From CBDCFT01 sp965216365 (GTDB lineage: Bacteria > Pseudomonadota > Gammaproteobacteria > Arenicellales > CBDCFT01): 64,000 nt of DNA. A model generated the notes under the pieces. The model was not told the DNA's origin. It made no database searches and saw nothing but the letters and a program-made list of their open reading frames with translations. A program made the position numbers and the translations under genes. Below are positions 34,185 to 44,583 of this stretch, in pieces (position 1 is the stretch's first letter; each line of letters begins with the position of its first letter). The stretch spans positions 1 to 64,000 of the forward strand of contig CBDCFT010000024.1 of the NCBI GenBank assembly GCA_965216365.1, read 5' to 3'.

Positions 34185-36056
34185 TTATTTTCCGTTAGCA
34201 CGCGATTTTGCCTGTGGTTTGCGCAAGCCGTGCCGACTCAGTTTATAATGCAAGGTGTTTTGTGCAATTCCAAGTGCTTTCGCGGCAGCCGCCTGGCTTC
34301 CATTGCATTTTTCCAAGGTTTTTGCCAGCAATTGTTTCTCAAAATCTGAGGACAAGTCATCCAGATTCAGGCTGGTATCGCGATTTCGCTCAGAAAGGCT
34401 AGAAACGATATTAATCGCATCGGTTTTTGTCCTTACAGGATGAAATAGTTTATCCGGTGCATCTGGTGGAATATCGCAAGACTCATACCCCCAAGCAATA
34501 ACCGTTCTCGTTTTTTCGCAATCCGCCCTCGCTGCTTCAATCTCACTGATTGATGATTCATGCACAAGCAAAATATCCTCCGGTTGCCGGACAGTATATT
34601 TTTTTGCCTTTATCGACGCGAAAGTTTGAACCACGGGAAAACGGGATTTTAATTCATCAACGATCGAACGATCACGACCTACATAAGTGATGACCGGACC
34701 TACGAGTTTGTTCACCAACGAATCGATATCGAATTCTTTCTCGATATTTTTCGACTTTATTTTTGCAAGTTCAAGTTCACGCACATCGGAAAGAGCACTG
34801 GTCAATTCGGCCACCATTGAACGTAACTCAGAAATCTCTGCATCACGTACAGATACTTGCGCCTTGAGATTCGTCAGTTGTCCTTGAAGATCGGAAACTT
34901 CATCGAGAAATTGTTCGCCCAACCGATCGAATAAATTCTCAACATAGCGAAAATCCTTAGGACTATGCAGCCGATCATCGATGACATCGCCGACCAATAG
35001 CCAACCAACTCGATTTTGATTCGGTGATTGAAATCGCACCATTGCCGAAACATGATGCGCCTTCATCGCCGCACCTAAATTGTGATCTACGTCTACAACC
35101 TCCCGTTGTACAACAAAATCATCGGTATCACGCAAAAACTCTTTCGGAATGGCCGTCATGCGAGACGCGGCTGGACCACCTGCAACGACGGGATCATCCT
35201 CCGAAACAATTGCCAACGGACATTGGAGCATTCTGGAAATCGTACCTAACGAATCCTGCACTCCTTTCGTTTGATCTAACGCGCTGATGCAGTTTTGAAC
35301 TCGGCGATGAAACGCAGTTGTTCTTCTTCTAAATTTCGACCATGGAATAAACAAATCGACATCGAACAATCGATGCTCGTACGTAGCGTATGCTGTTGTA
35401 ATCAGGAAGAACGTAACCAATAAAGGGAAATATAACGGTAGACTGATCATGGTTGCGCCCATTGCCTGTGCGCCGAGTACAACAACTGGAGCAAGCACCA
35501 TTGGTGTTGCCCCAAAGACGATCCAGCGACTCCTGGTACGTGTTATTCCATCTGATCGTCTGATAGCACTACATAACAAACTGTACAGACCTAAGAGACA
35601 GCACACTCCTACATACAAAGCAAACAACGAATACAAGCTTCCAGGAATTCTCGTATACGTAAACCCTTGCGACAAAAACCCAGAAACGATATTTGGCGTA
35701 AACCAAAGCAATCCCTGTAAGACAAGCATTGGCAGGTAAATTACGGCCTTGGTAATGGTGCCTATGGATTTACCTCGAGTCTGGACTAGCGCGAAATGTA
35801 AAAACAACGCCACTGCTACAATTGCTGCACTGAAGTAAACAAGTCCTGAAAACAAGTAAATAACCCCAAAAGACTCAGATACGTTTTCATAGTAAGACCA
35901 AATTTCCGCACAGTTTTGTATTGACAACGCAAACACGAAAAATAAAAAAAGATTTGTTTGATGTGTTGTTGTTGAAGTCTTCCGCGCATAATAAAAAATC
36001 GTGATTTTTACTAAGAGCGCCAAAACCGCCGGCAAACTGTAGGGGTTCATCTCCAT
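34185..36056 (-). CDS. Membrane-bound regulator: multi-pass sensor, GAF-like region, coiled coil and Fis-type HTH
   Basis: 623 residues. The first 235 hold about seven membrane helices, as in 7TM-type sensor N-termini. A GAF-like region (about 250-390) is followed by a coiled coil (about 395-445), a region of unknown fold and a Fis-type helix-turn-helix (about 580-612, LEKCNGSQAAAAKALGIAQNTLHYKLSRHG). There is no histidine-kinase core and no AAA+ domain, so it looks like a one-component membrane-tethered transcription factor. The start lies 16 bp after the stop of the ketoacyl-synthase gene, so the two are probably one operon. The ligand and targets are unknown. Confidence 0.65.
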   Translation of the reverse strand: MEMNPYSLPAVLALLVKITIFYYARKTSTTTHQTNLFLFFVFALSIQNCAEIWSYYENVSESFGVIYLFSGLVYFSAAIVAVALFLHFALVQTRGKSIGTITKAVIYLPMLVLQGLLWFTPNIVSGFLSQGFTYTRIPGSLYSLFALYVGVCCLLGLYSLLCSAIRRSDGITRTRSRWIVFGATPMVLAPVVVLGAQAMGATMISLPLYFPLLVTFFLITTAYATYEHRLFDVDLFIPWSKFRRRTTAFHRRVQNCISALDQTKGVQDSLGTISRMLQCPLAIVSEDDPVVAGGPAASRMTAIPKEFLRDTDDFVVQREVVDVDHNLGAAMKAHHVSAMVRFQSPNQNRVGWLLVGDVIDDRLHSPKDFRYVENLFDRLGEQFLDEVSDLQGQLTNLKAQVSVRDAEISELRSMVAELTSALSDVRELELAKIKSKNIEKEFDIDSLVNKLVGPVITYVGRDRSIVDELKSRFPVVQTFASIKAKKYTVRQPEDILLVHESSISEIEAARADCEKTRTVIAWGYESCDIPPDAPDKLFHPVRTKTDAINIVSSLSERNRDTSLNLDDLSSDFEKQLLAKTLEKCNGSQAAAAKALGIAQNTLHYKLSRHGLRKPQAKSRANGK

Positions 36057-36072
36057 TTCAACAGAATCTCCA

Positions 36073-37116
36073 TCAATGCATTGTTTCGTTTTGATCCCAA
36101 ATCATTCCTATATGGCCTGCACATATTCCGCTTCCCGCTCCAGCCATAACGATCTTATTCCCATCTTGAAGTGAACTTTTTTTCGCCAATTTATGCAAAT
36201 TAAACGGAATCGTTGCAGAAATCAGGTTTCCATAGTCTGTAACAGTATTAGCCATTATCGAAAGTGGTAATCCCAACTGTTCACTATGAATTTTGAATGT
36301 AATCTTACCGACTTGATGTGGAATATAACGATCGATTTCGTCTCTAGGCCACTTAAGTCTACGGTCCACGAGTTGTTCAAACACATCAACGCCAAGAGTA
36401 GTACTAACACCAACGATTCCCGGCATGTCTGTATGTAGTAAACCAACATCGGTCACCGACCCGCAATAACATAAATTTGCATATTGCCCATCAGACTCCA
36501 AATTAAATCCCATGATTCCGGATTTTGATGATTTTTTTGGACCCATAATTACAGCCGCTCCGGCATCACCAAGCGTCAACCCTGCTAATAGATCATCGAA
36601 AACTTTTCGATCATTAGTCTTTAACATTGCTTCAGTAGCACGACGTGTGAATGAGAAACCCTTTTCTCCCGTAACTACTAAACCACGTTTAACCTGTTTG
36701 GTTGCAATCAAAGAATCCATTACTTGCATTCCAGTGACAAATCCTAAACACGCGTTGCTCAAATCAAAAGAAAACGCTTTTTTGGCACCAATTTTGTGTT
36801 CAACAATATGTGCTGTTGCTGGCTCCAACGAGTGATCTTTCACCACCCCACAATATATGATCCCATCAATTTCTTTAGCTGTTATCCCCGCGATTTCTAG
36901 CGCTGTCTCAGCGGCACTAGCGGCCATATCCGATGGCAAAACACTCTCAGAAGCGCATCGTCGCTCCTTTATTCCCGTAAGTCTTTCAAGCCAGGAATCT
37001 GCTAATCCAAAGCGCTCTTTTGCGTCTATTGCTTGCATCAATTCCTCAGAACGAATACGTTCCTCTGGTTCATGAATTCCTGTGCTCATGATTCGGCTAT
37101 GGCCTACTGTGTACAT
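36073..37116 (-). CDS. 3-oxoacyl-ACP synthase III (FabH)-like thiolase-fold enzyme
   Basis: 347 residues, the usual length. The Cys-His-Asn triad is recognisable: C123 in DLSNACLGFVTG, His in RYIPHQVGK (about 265) and Asn in DYGNLISATIP (about 295). Glycine-rich GAGSGICAGHIG ends the fold. It condenses an acyl-CoA or acyl-ACP with a malonyl group or transfers an acyl chain. The adjacent membrane regulator and the absence of other fab genes argue for a specialised product such as a signal or secondary metabolite rather than bulk fatty acids; that is inference. A GGAGG Shine-Dalgarno precedes the ATG. Confidence 0.82.
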   Translation of the reverse strand: MYTVGHSRIMSTGIHEPEERIRSEELMQAIDAKERFGLADSWLERLTGIKERRCASESVLPSDMAASAAETALEIAGITAKEIDGIIYCGVVKDHSLEPATAHIVEHKIGAKKAFSFDLSNACLGFVTGMQVMDSLIATKQVKRGLVVTGEKGFSFTRRATEAMLKTNDRKVFDDLLAGLTLGDAGAAVIMGPKKSSKSGIMGFNLESDGQYANLCYCGSVTDVGLLHTDMPGIVGVSTTLGVDVFEQLVDRRLKWPRDEIDRYIPHQVGKITFKIHSEQLGLPLSIMANTVTDYGNLISATIPFNLHKLAKKSSLQDGNKIVMAGAGSGICAGHIGMIWDQNETMH

Positions 37117-37387
37117 TGTGAACCTCCGATAAGTAGATTGAATGAGTAATCAACCCCTTAGCCCACGGAAGTTTTTACACCATGTAGTTCCTTTCTGCCC
37201 ACCTCTCGGTTCAAATTATTGAAATCTTCGCGAAAAACCTTTTTATAACAATATATTGTTGATTTTAACCAGATGTAACAAAATATCGCAATTTACCCGG
37301 CTAATATCTGATTTCTTACCAAGTACCCGAAAATATAATGTAGATACAAGTTCTGCTTTAAAAACAATAGATTAGGGATTAATAGTT

Positions 37388-37759
37388 ATGAAAAAGATGA
37401 GTATCAGGAAGGTAAGTGAAACTAAACGGCAAGAAATAGCCCACAAACTCAAAGATCCTGGAGATGGCAATGATCAAATAGTTTCTTTTTACCTGGGTAT
37501 CGAAGATTCCCAAGGCATCACAACAGATTTCACGCGCACGCTCGAATTGATACCAAAAGAGACTCACCTATTGTTAGGCCGCAACGAGTGTGGCGACCAG
37601 TACTGGTGCGATATCGGTCATAAGCCCCAGGTTCAGGGCTGGGGTATGACTCCCGCCGCTGCGGTCGCGGCAGCGGCATTCCTTTATTACACCCACCCTG
37701 TCATAAAAGATGACGAACGACCAGAAGATGCCCGGCCATGCAGCATGGCTCTACACTAA
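37388..37759 (+). CDS. Hypothetical protein
   Basis: 123 residues that I do not recognise. There is no signal peptide. The N-terminal 25 residues are basic, the middle is a mixed alpha/beta-like segment with CGDQYWCDIGHKPQVQGWG (about 76-94), and an alanine-rich helix (PAAAVAAAAFLYY) follows. Start and stop are flanked by AT-rich gaps and it runs divergently from the ketoacyl-synthase/regulator pair, which might control it. Confidence 0.55.
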   Translation: MKKMSIRKVSETKRQEIAHKLKDPGDGNDQIVSFYLGIEDSQGITTDFTRTLELIPKETHLLLGRNECGDQYWCDIGHKPQVQGWGMTPAAAVAAAAFLYYTHPVIKDDERPEDARPCSMALH

Positions 37760-37819
37760 CCATCGACTCAACCATCCCCAACTACACTAAAAACTTCGAC
37801 AAGATCGGACTCGAATGAA

Positions 37820-39112
37820 CTAGAAAGCATGACGGACTTGGGCGCCCAAAACCCACGCGGTCGATGACGGATACTCGCCCACTAACGTATCCGTAAAAGC
37901 GCCCGGTGCTGTGGAAACCAAATTCGTGGTAACGTTGATATCTCTGTCTCCGGCTAACAGAATAATTCCGCCGACATCGATGGTCGTTTTGGGCGATCGT
38001 GCATAACTAAACCCCAACGCGAGCCAAGTGCGATCCGTGTCTGGGTTACGTGGAGTTCGAAGTGTTGAACTGGGAATCGGTGTCTCGTCACGCGCGATAC
38101 CGAATCGATATGTCCATTGTTCGTTGTATGAATAGTCCGCTCCCACCGCCAGCATAACGCTGTCCTTCCAATCTTGTGGTGTAACACTGTCCGGCGCACC
38201 ATCGGCAAATTCGATACGAATCTCCCGATTTCGACTCCAATTCGTCCATCGCAATGTCCCCGACAACGTCCATTGGCTCGATTGTTGAAAGACACTGCTT
38301 AAATAAATTGTTTCCGGCAAGTTAAGTCTTGCCTTGGCATCGACGCGCCCATCGACAATTCCTGTGTTGCTGATCCGGCGACTTCCTTCCAACTCCTGCT
38401 CTAATTTGGAGCGAAAAGAAAATCCGATGCGACTCGTGTCATCAAATTTGTACATCAATCCAATGTTAAAACCCACGGTTGTATCATCCCCATTCACTTT
38501 GACAATTCCTTCTCGGACACCGGGACCGAGAAACAGCCCGTTGCTCAGCGTTGCCTCCGCATATTGAAGGCTGAGACCGCCGCCAATGGAGAAGCTATCG
38601 TTTAGCTGATACGCGACGGTGGGGTTAATATCAACAGTGGTTAATTCAGATTCAATAGCGTGGAAACGCCCTACCCAATTGCGATCATACTCGGTGGATA
38701 ATCCAAACGGCGATGTAATGCCAAGCCCCACTTTTAAACTGCCGACAGATGGAAACACGTAGTAAAAGTGGGGGACTGCCCCTTCGGTTTCGCTTGTGTC
38801 GTCAGCTCCAAAAGAGGGCGCGCGCAACAAACCGCCTGGTGTGGCAATCTGCTGAAAAGATCCTGAATTCTCAAATTCATTGTCAATCGATACTAAAACT
38901 AGACCTACCTGAAAGTCCCTCTCTTCGTACAAAGACAATCCTGCCGGGTTTGCAAACATATCTCCCAAATCGTCACCCGCTACGCCCGTACCTGCTAGCG
39001 CTCTGCTCGCGGTGGCGAGCGAATGTTGACTTAATTGAAATCCCGCGCCCTCAACGATCATAGTCAAACTACTACAAAAGATGCACACCACTATCTTTAA
39101 ATAACGAAACAT
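37820..39112 (-). CDS. FadL/TodX-type outer membrane transport protein
   Basis: 430 residues. A signal peptide (about 1-22, ending VEGA) leads into a FadL plug region: AGFQLSQHSLATASRALAGTGVAGDDLGDMFANPAGL contains the NPA motif that marks the hatch. The rest alternates as amphipathic beta strands and ends in a terminal aromatic (VRHAF), as required for outer-membrane insertion. These porins take up long-chain fatty acids or aromatic hydrocarbons. It is a single gene, next to the FabH-like operon but on the far side of the hypothetical gene. Confidence 0.9.
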   Translation of the reverse strand: MFRYLKIVVCIFCSSLTMIVEGAGFQLSQHSLATASRALAGTGVAGDDLGDMFANPAGLSLYEERDFQVGLVLVSIDNEFENSGSFQQIATPGGLLRAPSFGADDTSETEGAVPHFYYVFPSVGSLKVGLGITSPFGLSTEYDRNWVGRFHAIESELTTVDINPTVAYQLNDSFSIGGGLSLQYAEATLSNGLFLGPGVREGIVKVNGDDTTVGFNIGLMYKFDDTSRIGFSFRSKLEQELEGSRRISNTGIVDGRVDAKARLNLPETIYLSSVFQQSSQWTLSGTLRWTNWSRNREIRIEFADGAPDSVTPQDWKDSVMLAVGADYSYNEQWTYRFGIARDETPIPSSTLRTPRNPDTDRTWLALGFSYARSPKTTIDVGGIILLAGDRDINVTTNLVSTAPGAFTDTLVGEYPSSTAWVLGAQVRHAF

Positions 39113-39233
39113 TCTGTGGTCCCTTTGGTTTTGTTGTAATTAGTTCCGTATTAGATAGCCTGTAACAAAATTGATCAAGCAGTCGGTTACCTCAACGTTT
39201 AAACGTATTCTTCGGAAAGAGCCTGAAAAGCCC

Positions 39234-42200
39234 CTAAGAAGCAGACGGCTCAGGAGCCTGTGATCCGAATTCTTGAGGAGCGACCCATGAACGCACATGC
39301 AAATCGCGCTGTGGAAACGGAATTTCAATATCATTATCAGCAAAGACTCTGTTAATCGCCATGTGTAATTCGTGCTGCACTTTGAGCCGGTCAGCCAAAT
39401 CGCGCACGAATACACGTAACTCAAAGTTGAGCGAGCTATCGCCAAAGCCGAGAAAAAAGACCTGAAGCTCAGGTTGTTTCAAAACCAATGGATTTTGCTC
39501 CGCTGTTTCCCTAATCAAACGATAAGCAAGATTGGTATCCGAACCGTAGGCAATGCCAATTGGCACAATAACCCGCGTAATCGGATCGGACAGTGTCCAG
39601 TTAATCAGCCTGTCGGTGATGAACATTTTATTAGGCACGATAATTTCCTTGTTATCCCAATCGGTGATGGTGGTGGCGCGCATGCGCATACGTGATACCG
39701 TGCCGCTGAGATCACCGATTGTCACGGTATCACCAATACGCACCGGTCGTTCGAACAACATAATCAGACCGGACATGAAATTGGCGAAAATCTCCTGCAA
39801 ACCAAAACCGAGACCCACACCCAGCGCTGCAACCAACCATTGCACTTCCGACCAGTTAACACCAATCGTACTGAAAATGATCATGATCCCGATGGCGACA
39901 ATTAGATACTGCGATATCTTGGTGATGGCATAACGACTGCCAAAATCAAACGGTAATCGCTGCAAAATCAATATCTCCAAAACGCCGGGCAGGTTGCGTG
40001 CGGCCGCGGCTACGATGGCCCCCACCACGAACGCCCATAACAATGTAGTCAACGTTATCGCTGTCGATACTGCTTCACCGTCAACCACCGTGTCGTGTTG
40101 CCACAACACTAATTTGTCCAACACGCCTAATGCCGGTAATACACCGGACCAGATCCACCAGGTTCCAACAACGACTGACCAACCCAACATGGTTTTCATC
40201 AAATGACGCGTTTGGGTGTTGATGGTGGAAATATCCAGCTCTGATGTATCGAGTACAACACGATCACCCTCGGCAGAACTTTCTATGCCCTTCGCTTCAT
40301 CACCGCGTGCTGCTTCGCGCCTTTCTTTGGCCTTCTTGATAGCTAACTGGCGTTGTGCAACGATCAACCAGCGTTCGACCAGGTTATGAATTATTACCAC
40401 GGCGACAACCAGCCAGACCGTAGAAATTACCCGGCGCTGTAATTCCGCGGCAGTGTCCAGGTAACCCAGGCCTGCAAGTATTGTTAATACCAACGGAATA
40501 GCGACAATACCCGGATACCAAATCACACGCAATCGCGACAACCACCCGTTCGGATGTCGCGAAATGACCGAAGCGAATATTCCGCTACCCGGCTCAAACA
40601 CGCGTGTGCTGAATACGGCCAGTGCAAGTGTGACGAGCATAAATGCCAGGCGGGTGAGGCTGTGCAAGTCGGTGTCCGGGCGATTCCAATCCAAGATCGC
40701 AACTATGGTCGCTACCGAAAAAACAACGGTAAGCCAGGGTAAATTAACGCGTAAAAGCTTTAACGTGCTAACCCGCCATCGAAAATGCGCCTGACCAACT
40801 CCCTGTGCGCGGCATAAATGGTAGAGAAACCGTAGCAAAAACAGGTTGATCGCAAGTAGAAACAATGCCGACCCGATTGACTTTACAAACACGCTTGCTG
40901 AATCGTCGCTCAATAAACGCCAGGAAAAAAATCCCGTGAAAATTGGAAACGGCAATGCCAGCAACAGCGTATGGCCAAAGGCACATGCCGTGTGGGAAAA
41001 CTTATCGGTATAGATCTTTTTAACTTCATCCGCCAGTTGAACAATTTTGTTCCTAAACATTCCCCTATAACGAATAGCAATCCCAAACAAGATGGCGGCC
41101 AGCAAATAAGCAATCCACTCATTTTTCACATCTTCGCTTAAGTACGTGAATAGATCGCGCCAATTCGCCGATGATACTTGCCAGGTGACAGCATTCGGCA
41201 AATCATTGAGTGTTGCCAAACCCAATGCCGGCGCACTGGGAATCCACAACAACCGCTCATCCAGTAATTTGGCGTAGGAGTCCGCTTCATCGACGAGCTG
41301 TCTATGCTCAAATTCCAGATCAGCCAGACTACGCAAATTTTCGACGTATGCTTTCGACAGTTTCTCTAATATCTCTTTTTGCGCGGAAAGCAAATGCTGC
41401 AGGTCGTTCTCAATTTGCGTTCTATCGCTGACTGTGACATCACCTCCCATATCAAGCATCATATCCGCAGCGAACTGGCTCACATCTTCTAACGCGTTTA
41501 AACGCTGCTCAACTTCAAACTGTCCGGCTGCTATAGTGGCAATTGCATCCTGTCGTTCTTTTGCATCTTTTCGGTAGGCTTTTTTTCCGGGCAAACGCCT
41601 GCGTTGCTCCCGTAACACTTGCCCCAATGCCTCACTGACCTGTGCTTTTTCCAACCGGGTTTGTGCAAGTGTGGCGTCGGCTGATATCTGCTCCGCCCGG
41701 GTTCGTATAACTTCCAAGTCCCCGGCAACATCACTTTGCTGGGTAATGAGCGCCGCCAGCTCCCTGCTGTATTCTGCGTTCTGCTCCGCCGCCCACTGTA
41801 ACACAGGGTGTTTACCGCTTAGTTCCTGTTCGACCCGCGCGGCTTCCTGCTCGGCTTGTTGGGCCTCGTTTTTGCGTTTGGCTTGCAGGCTATTATTTAT
41901 TGTTGTAGCTTTCTGTGCAGCAACCCGAACCTTGTTCTCAATCAGTTCAATGTTCTTTTGCAATAATTGAGTTTGAAAATCCTGACTCAACAACTCCTGC
42001 TCTAAACGGCCGATTTGCGCCGTGCGATACTGTTCACGTGCCAACAACAGGACCCCGCTTTGCTTCCTCGATCCGATCCTGCCTGTCGGATACAACCCCA
42101 GTCGTAGATCGATGTAGTTCCTCGAGCATCTTGCGCGCGTCGATTGCTTCCTGACGAGCGGCCCGTGGGCGATTTCCTAACTCGCTCAACTCATCTTTTA

Positions 42201-42711
42201 ATCCGGAAAGTTGATTGCGTAGTTCCAACAGCGCCGACTGCTCAGCGGTTAATTGCGACTCAAGCTCCTGCGTTGACAACACATTTGCGAAAACGTCTGC
42301 ATCATCATCTAACCGCACGGCATCAATTTGCATCTGTATTTCCGCCAGTTGCTCTGCCCCTGTTTCGGCAATATTTTTAAATTGTGCTGCGGATTCTTTT
42401 TCTTTGGCGGCAGCTCTAAGTTGTTCCAGTGCGGTTTTGTAAATATCGATAAGTCTTGCCTGACTTTGCGCATCACCTGCTTTGTCATCCGTCTCCAGCG
42501 CGCTAATGATGGTTTCGAGTCGCTCGATATTCAACTCACTGGAACCACCTTTGACTGTTTGCGCCCGAATTAATTGATTCGGTGCAAACGCACTCACGAC
42601 TACTATAGATAGCACGACAATAAAAATATTTACGACACGAATTCGACACCCTATACCCTTTCGGGCCAGGGGCTTGTTAAATAATATCGAATCGGGCATT
42701 AGATTAATCAT
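39234..42711 (-). pseudogene. MscK/KefA-like mechanosensitive channel gene with one apparent frameshift
   Basis: Two overlapping frames make one MscK-like protein of about 1150 residues. The 5' frame (from about 42711 to 42034) has a signal peptide and periplasmic coiled coils; the 3' frame (42095 to 39234) holds more coiled coil, about ten membrane helices and the MscS pore and beta domains (QEIFANFMSGLIMLFERPVRIGDTV). Such channels open under membrane tension and release solutes. The frames join if one base is dropped from the CCCC run at 42053-42056, giving EEAK-R-VLLLAREQ. Either the gene is recently broken or the base is a sequence error; the intact downstream domain favours an error or a very recent event. 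Confidence 0.8.
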
Positions 42712-42796
42712 TGAGTCCAAGTACAATACGATGATCGCACGCAATTTGAGCTGGCAAGTAGTTATATAACACAATGCTATATTAAAACACGGACAT

Positions 42797-43996
42797 ATGA
42801 AGAAGAATCTCAAGAATCTGCAAACCCAGGCGGCACACCTGGGGCGCGACCCGTTAACGCAAAACGGTTTCGTTAATCCACCCACATACCGTGGCTCGAC
42901 GGTTGTTCAACCCTCCGTGGAAGCATTCGAGGAAGCACAAGCGCACAAGTTCATACACGGCCGAATCGTTTACGGTACATTCGGCACCCCGCAAGGGCTT
43001 GCACTGGATCGAACTATTGCTGAAATGGAAGGCGCGCACGATGCGGTTTCGGTATGCTCCGGACTGGCCGCTATTTCCACTACCATGCTGGCGTTTGTAA
43101 AAAGCGGTGATCACATTCTGGTAGCCGACAGCGTGTATTACCCGACACGGTCCTTTTGTTCCGAAACGCTGGAGCGCCTGGGTGTCAGTACGACGTATTA
43201 CAATCCGGTAATCGGCGCGCAGTTCGAATCGCTTGTTCAACCAAACACAAGACTGATTTATATGGAATCTCCCGGCTCTCTAACATTCGAGATTCAAGAT
43301 GTTCCCACCATCACGGCCGTCGCCAAACAAAAAAACATTATTACGTTGATCGACAACACCTGGGGAACGCCGATGTTCTTTAAGCCCTTCGAACACGGTG
43401 TTGATATTTCCATTCACGCCGCGACCAAGTATATTGTCGGGCATGCCGATGCCCTGCTCGGCATGATTTGCACAAACGAAGAACATTTTGATGCTATAAA
43501 AATGAGCGCATCGCGGCTTGGGCAATGTGCCGGACCTGACGATATCACTCTCGCCCTGCGCGGACTGCGCACCATGCCTTTACGATTGAAGCAACATGAG
43601 CAACAGGCACTGGAACTGGCAACCTGGCTACAGACCCAACCAGAAGTCAGCAGCGTTCTACATCCGGCCCTGGAAAATCATCCCGGTCATGATTTATGGA
43701 AGCGTGATTTTTCCGGTTCCTGCGGATTATTCGGCATTGTTTTAAAGGATACGTCTAAACAAGCAGTTTCGGCCATGCTTAACGAAATGTCGCTGTTTAG
43801 TCTGGGTGCAAGCTGGGGTGGCTTCGAAAGCCTGATCCTCCCCATGCACCCGCAAAAGTTTCGCGAACACATAACCTGGGATAACTCGGGGCCACTCATT
43901 CGCATTCACGCCGGTTTGGAGAACATTGACGACTTGAAAGACGATTTAGTCGCTGGGTTTGAGCGTCTGAATCTTGCCGCGGAGAAGTGTGCATGA
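42797..43996 (+). CDS. metC: Cystathionine beta-lyase family PLP enzyme
   Basis: 399 residues. It belongs to the Cys/Met metabolism PLP family: YGTFGTPQ near 60, CSGLAAIS near 87, IDNTWGTP near 185 and the PLP lysine K211 in SIHAATKYIVGHAD. The LGASWGGFESL segment near the end favours beta-lyase over gamma-synthase. It cleaves cystathionine, or L-cysteine, to pyruvate and ammonia. It is divergent from the MscK-like gene (86 bp) and its stop overlaps the next start (ATGA). The D-cysteine desulfhydrase two genes on fits a sulfur amino-acid theme. Confidence 0.88.
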   Translation: MKKNLKNLQTQAAHLGRDPLTQNGFVNPPTYRGSTVVQPSVEAFEEAQAHKFIHGRIVYGTFGTPQGLALDRTIAEMEGAHDAVSVCSGLAAISTTMLAFVKSGDHILVADSVYYPTRSFCSETLERLGVSTTYYNPVIGAQFESLVQPNTRLIYMESPGSLTFEIQDVPTITAVAKQKNIITLIDNTWGTPMFFKPFEHGVDISIHAATKYIVGHADALLGMICTNEEHFDAIKMSASRLGQCAGPDDITLALRGLRTMPLRLKQHEQQALELATWLQTQPEVSSVLHPALENHPGHDLWKRDFSGSCGLFGIVLKDTSKQAVSAMLNEMSLFSLGASWGGFESLILPMHPQKFREHITWDNSGPLIRIHAGLENIDDLKDDLVAGFERLNLAAEKCA

Positions 43997-44492
43997 GTGA
44001 CGAAAACGCACAAATTATCCGGGAATGCGATGACTTGATCAGTCGTTGTCAATCGCTGGTGCTGTCGACAATAAACAGTGGCACGCAACCTCACGCAAGT
44101 TACACACCATTCGTACGTGGTGAAGACAATGCTTTGTTTATTTTTGTAAGCGACCTCGCCAGTCATACAAAATATCTGGAAACACACCCGCTACGCGAGT
44201 ATCATGCTCATCGAAGATGAACAGAATGCGAAACAGATTTTTGCCCGTACCCGGGTTATTTTCGAATGTACGGCTGAGTTTATTAATCGGGACGCTGCAA
44301 TCTGGGAACCTGTTCTTCAACAGTTTCAAAGATCGATTTGGTGCAATCATTTCGACCTTGCGTGAATTATCTGATTTCAAGCTGGTTCGTCTGACACCGG
44401 ATCACGGTACATTCGTAAAAGGCTTTGGTCAGGCGTACAGACTTGAAGGTGCTCGCCTCGACAAAGCAGTGCATATTCAACGTAATGCTTAA
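43993..44492 (+). pseudogene. HugZ-like pyridoxamine-phosphate-oxidase-fold protein, two frameshifts
   Basis: Three frames must be joined to give one protein of about 165 residues resembling the heme-utilisation HugZ family (split-barrel flavin/heme-binding fold). Frame one ends in TKYLETHPL, the second carries SIMLIEDEQNAKQIFARTRV, and the third carries KDRFGAIISTLRELSDFKLVRLTP and FVKGFGQAYRL. The joins need removal of one C at 44194 and one C at 44327. The start ATG overlaps the metC stop, showing translational coupling. Either a decaying gene or sequence errors; protein-level conservation through all three pieces argues for errors. Confidence 0.78.
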
Positions 44493-44583
44493 CCAAATAT
44501 GGGACACGCAAATAAAAGTATGAATCCATCGCATCAAGCCCCTGGGTATCCTTGACGAATTACCCCGCACGAGGCTTGGCCAT

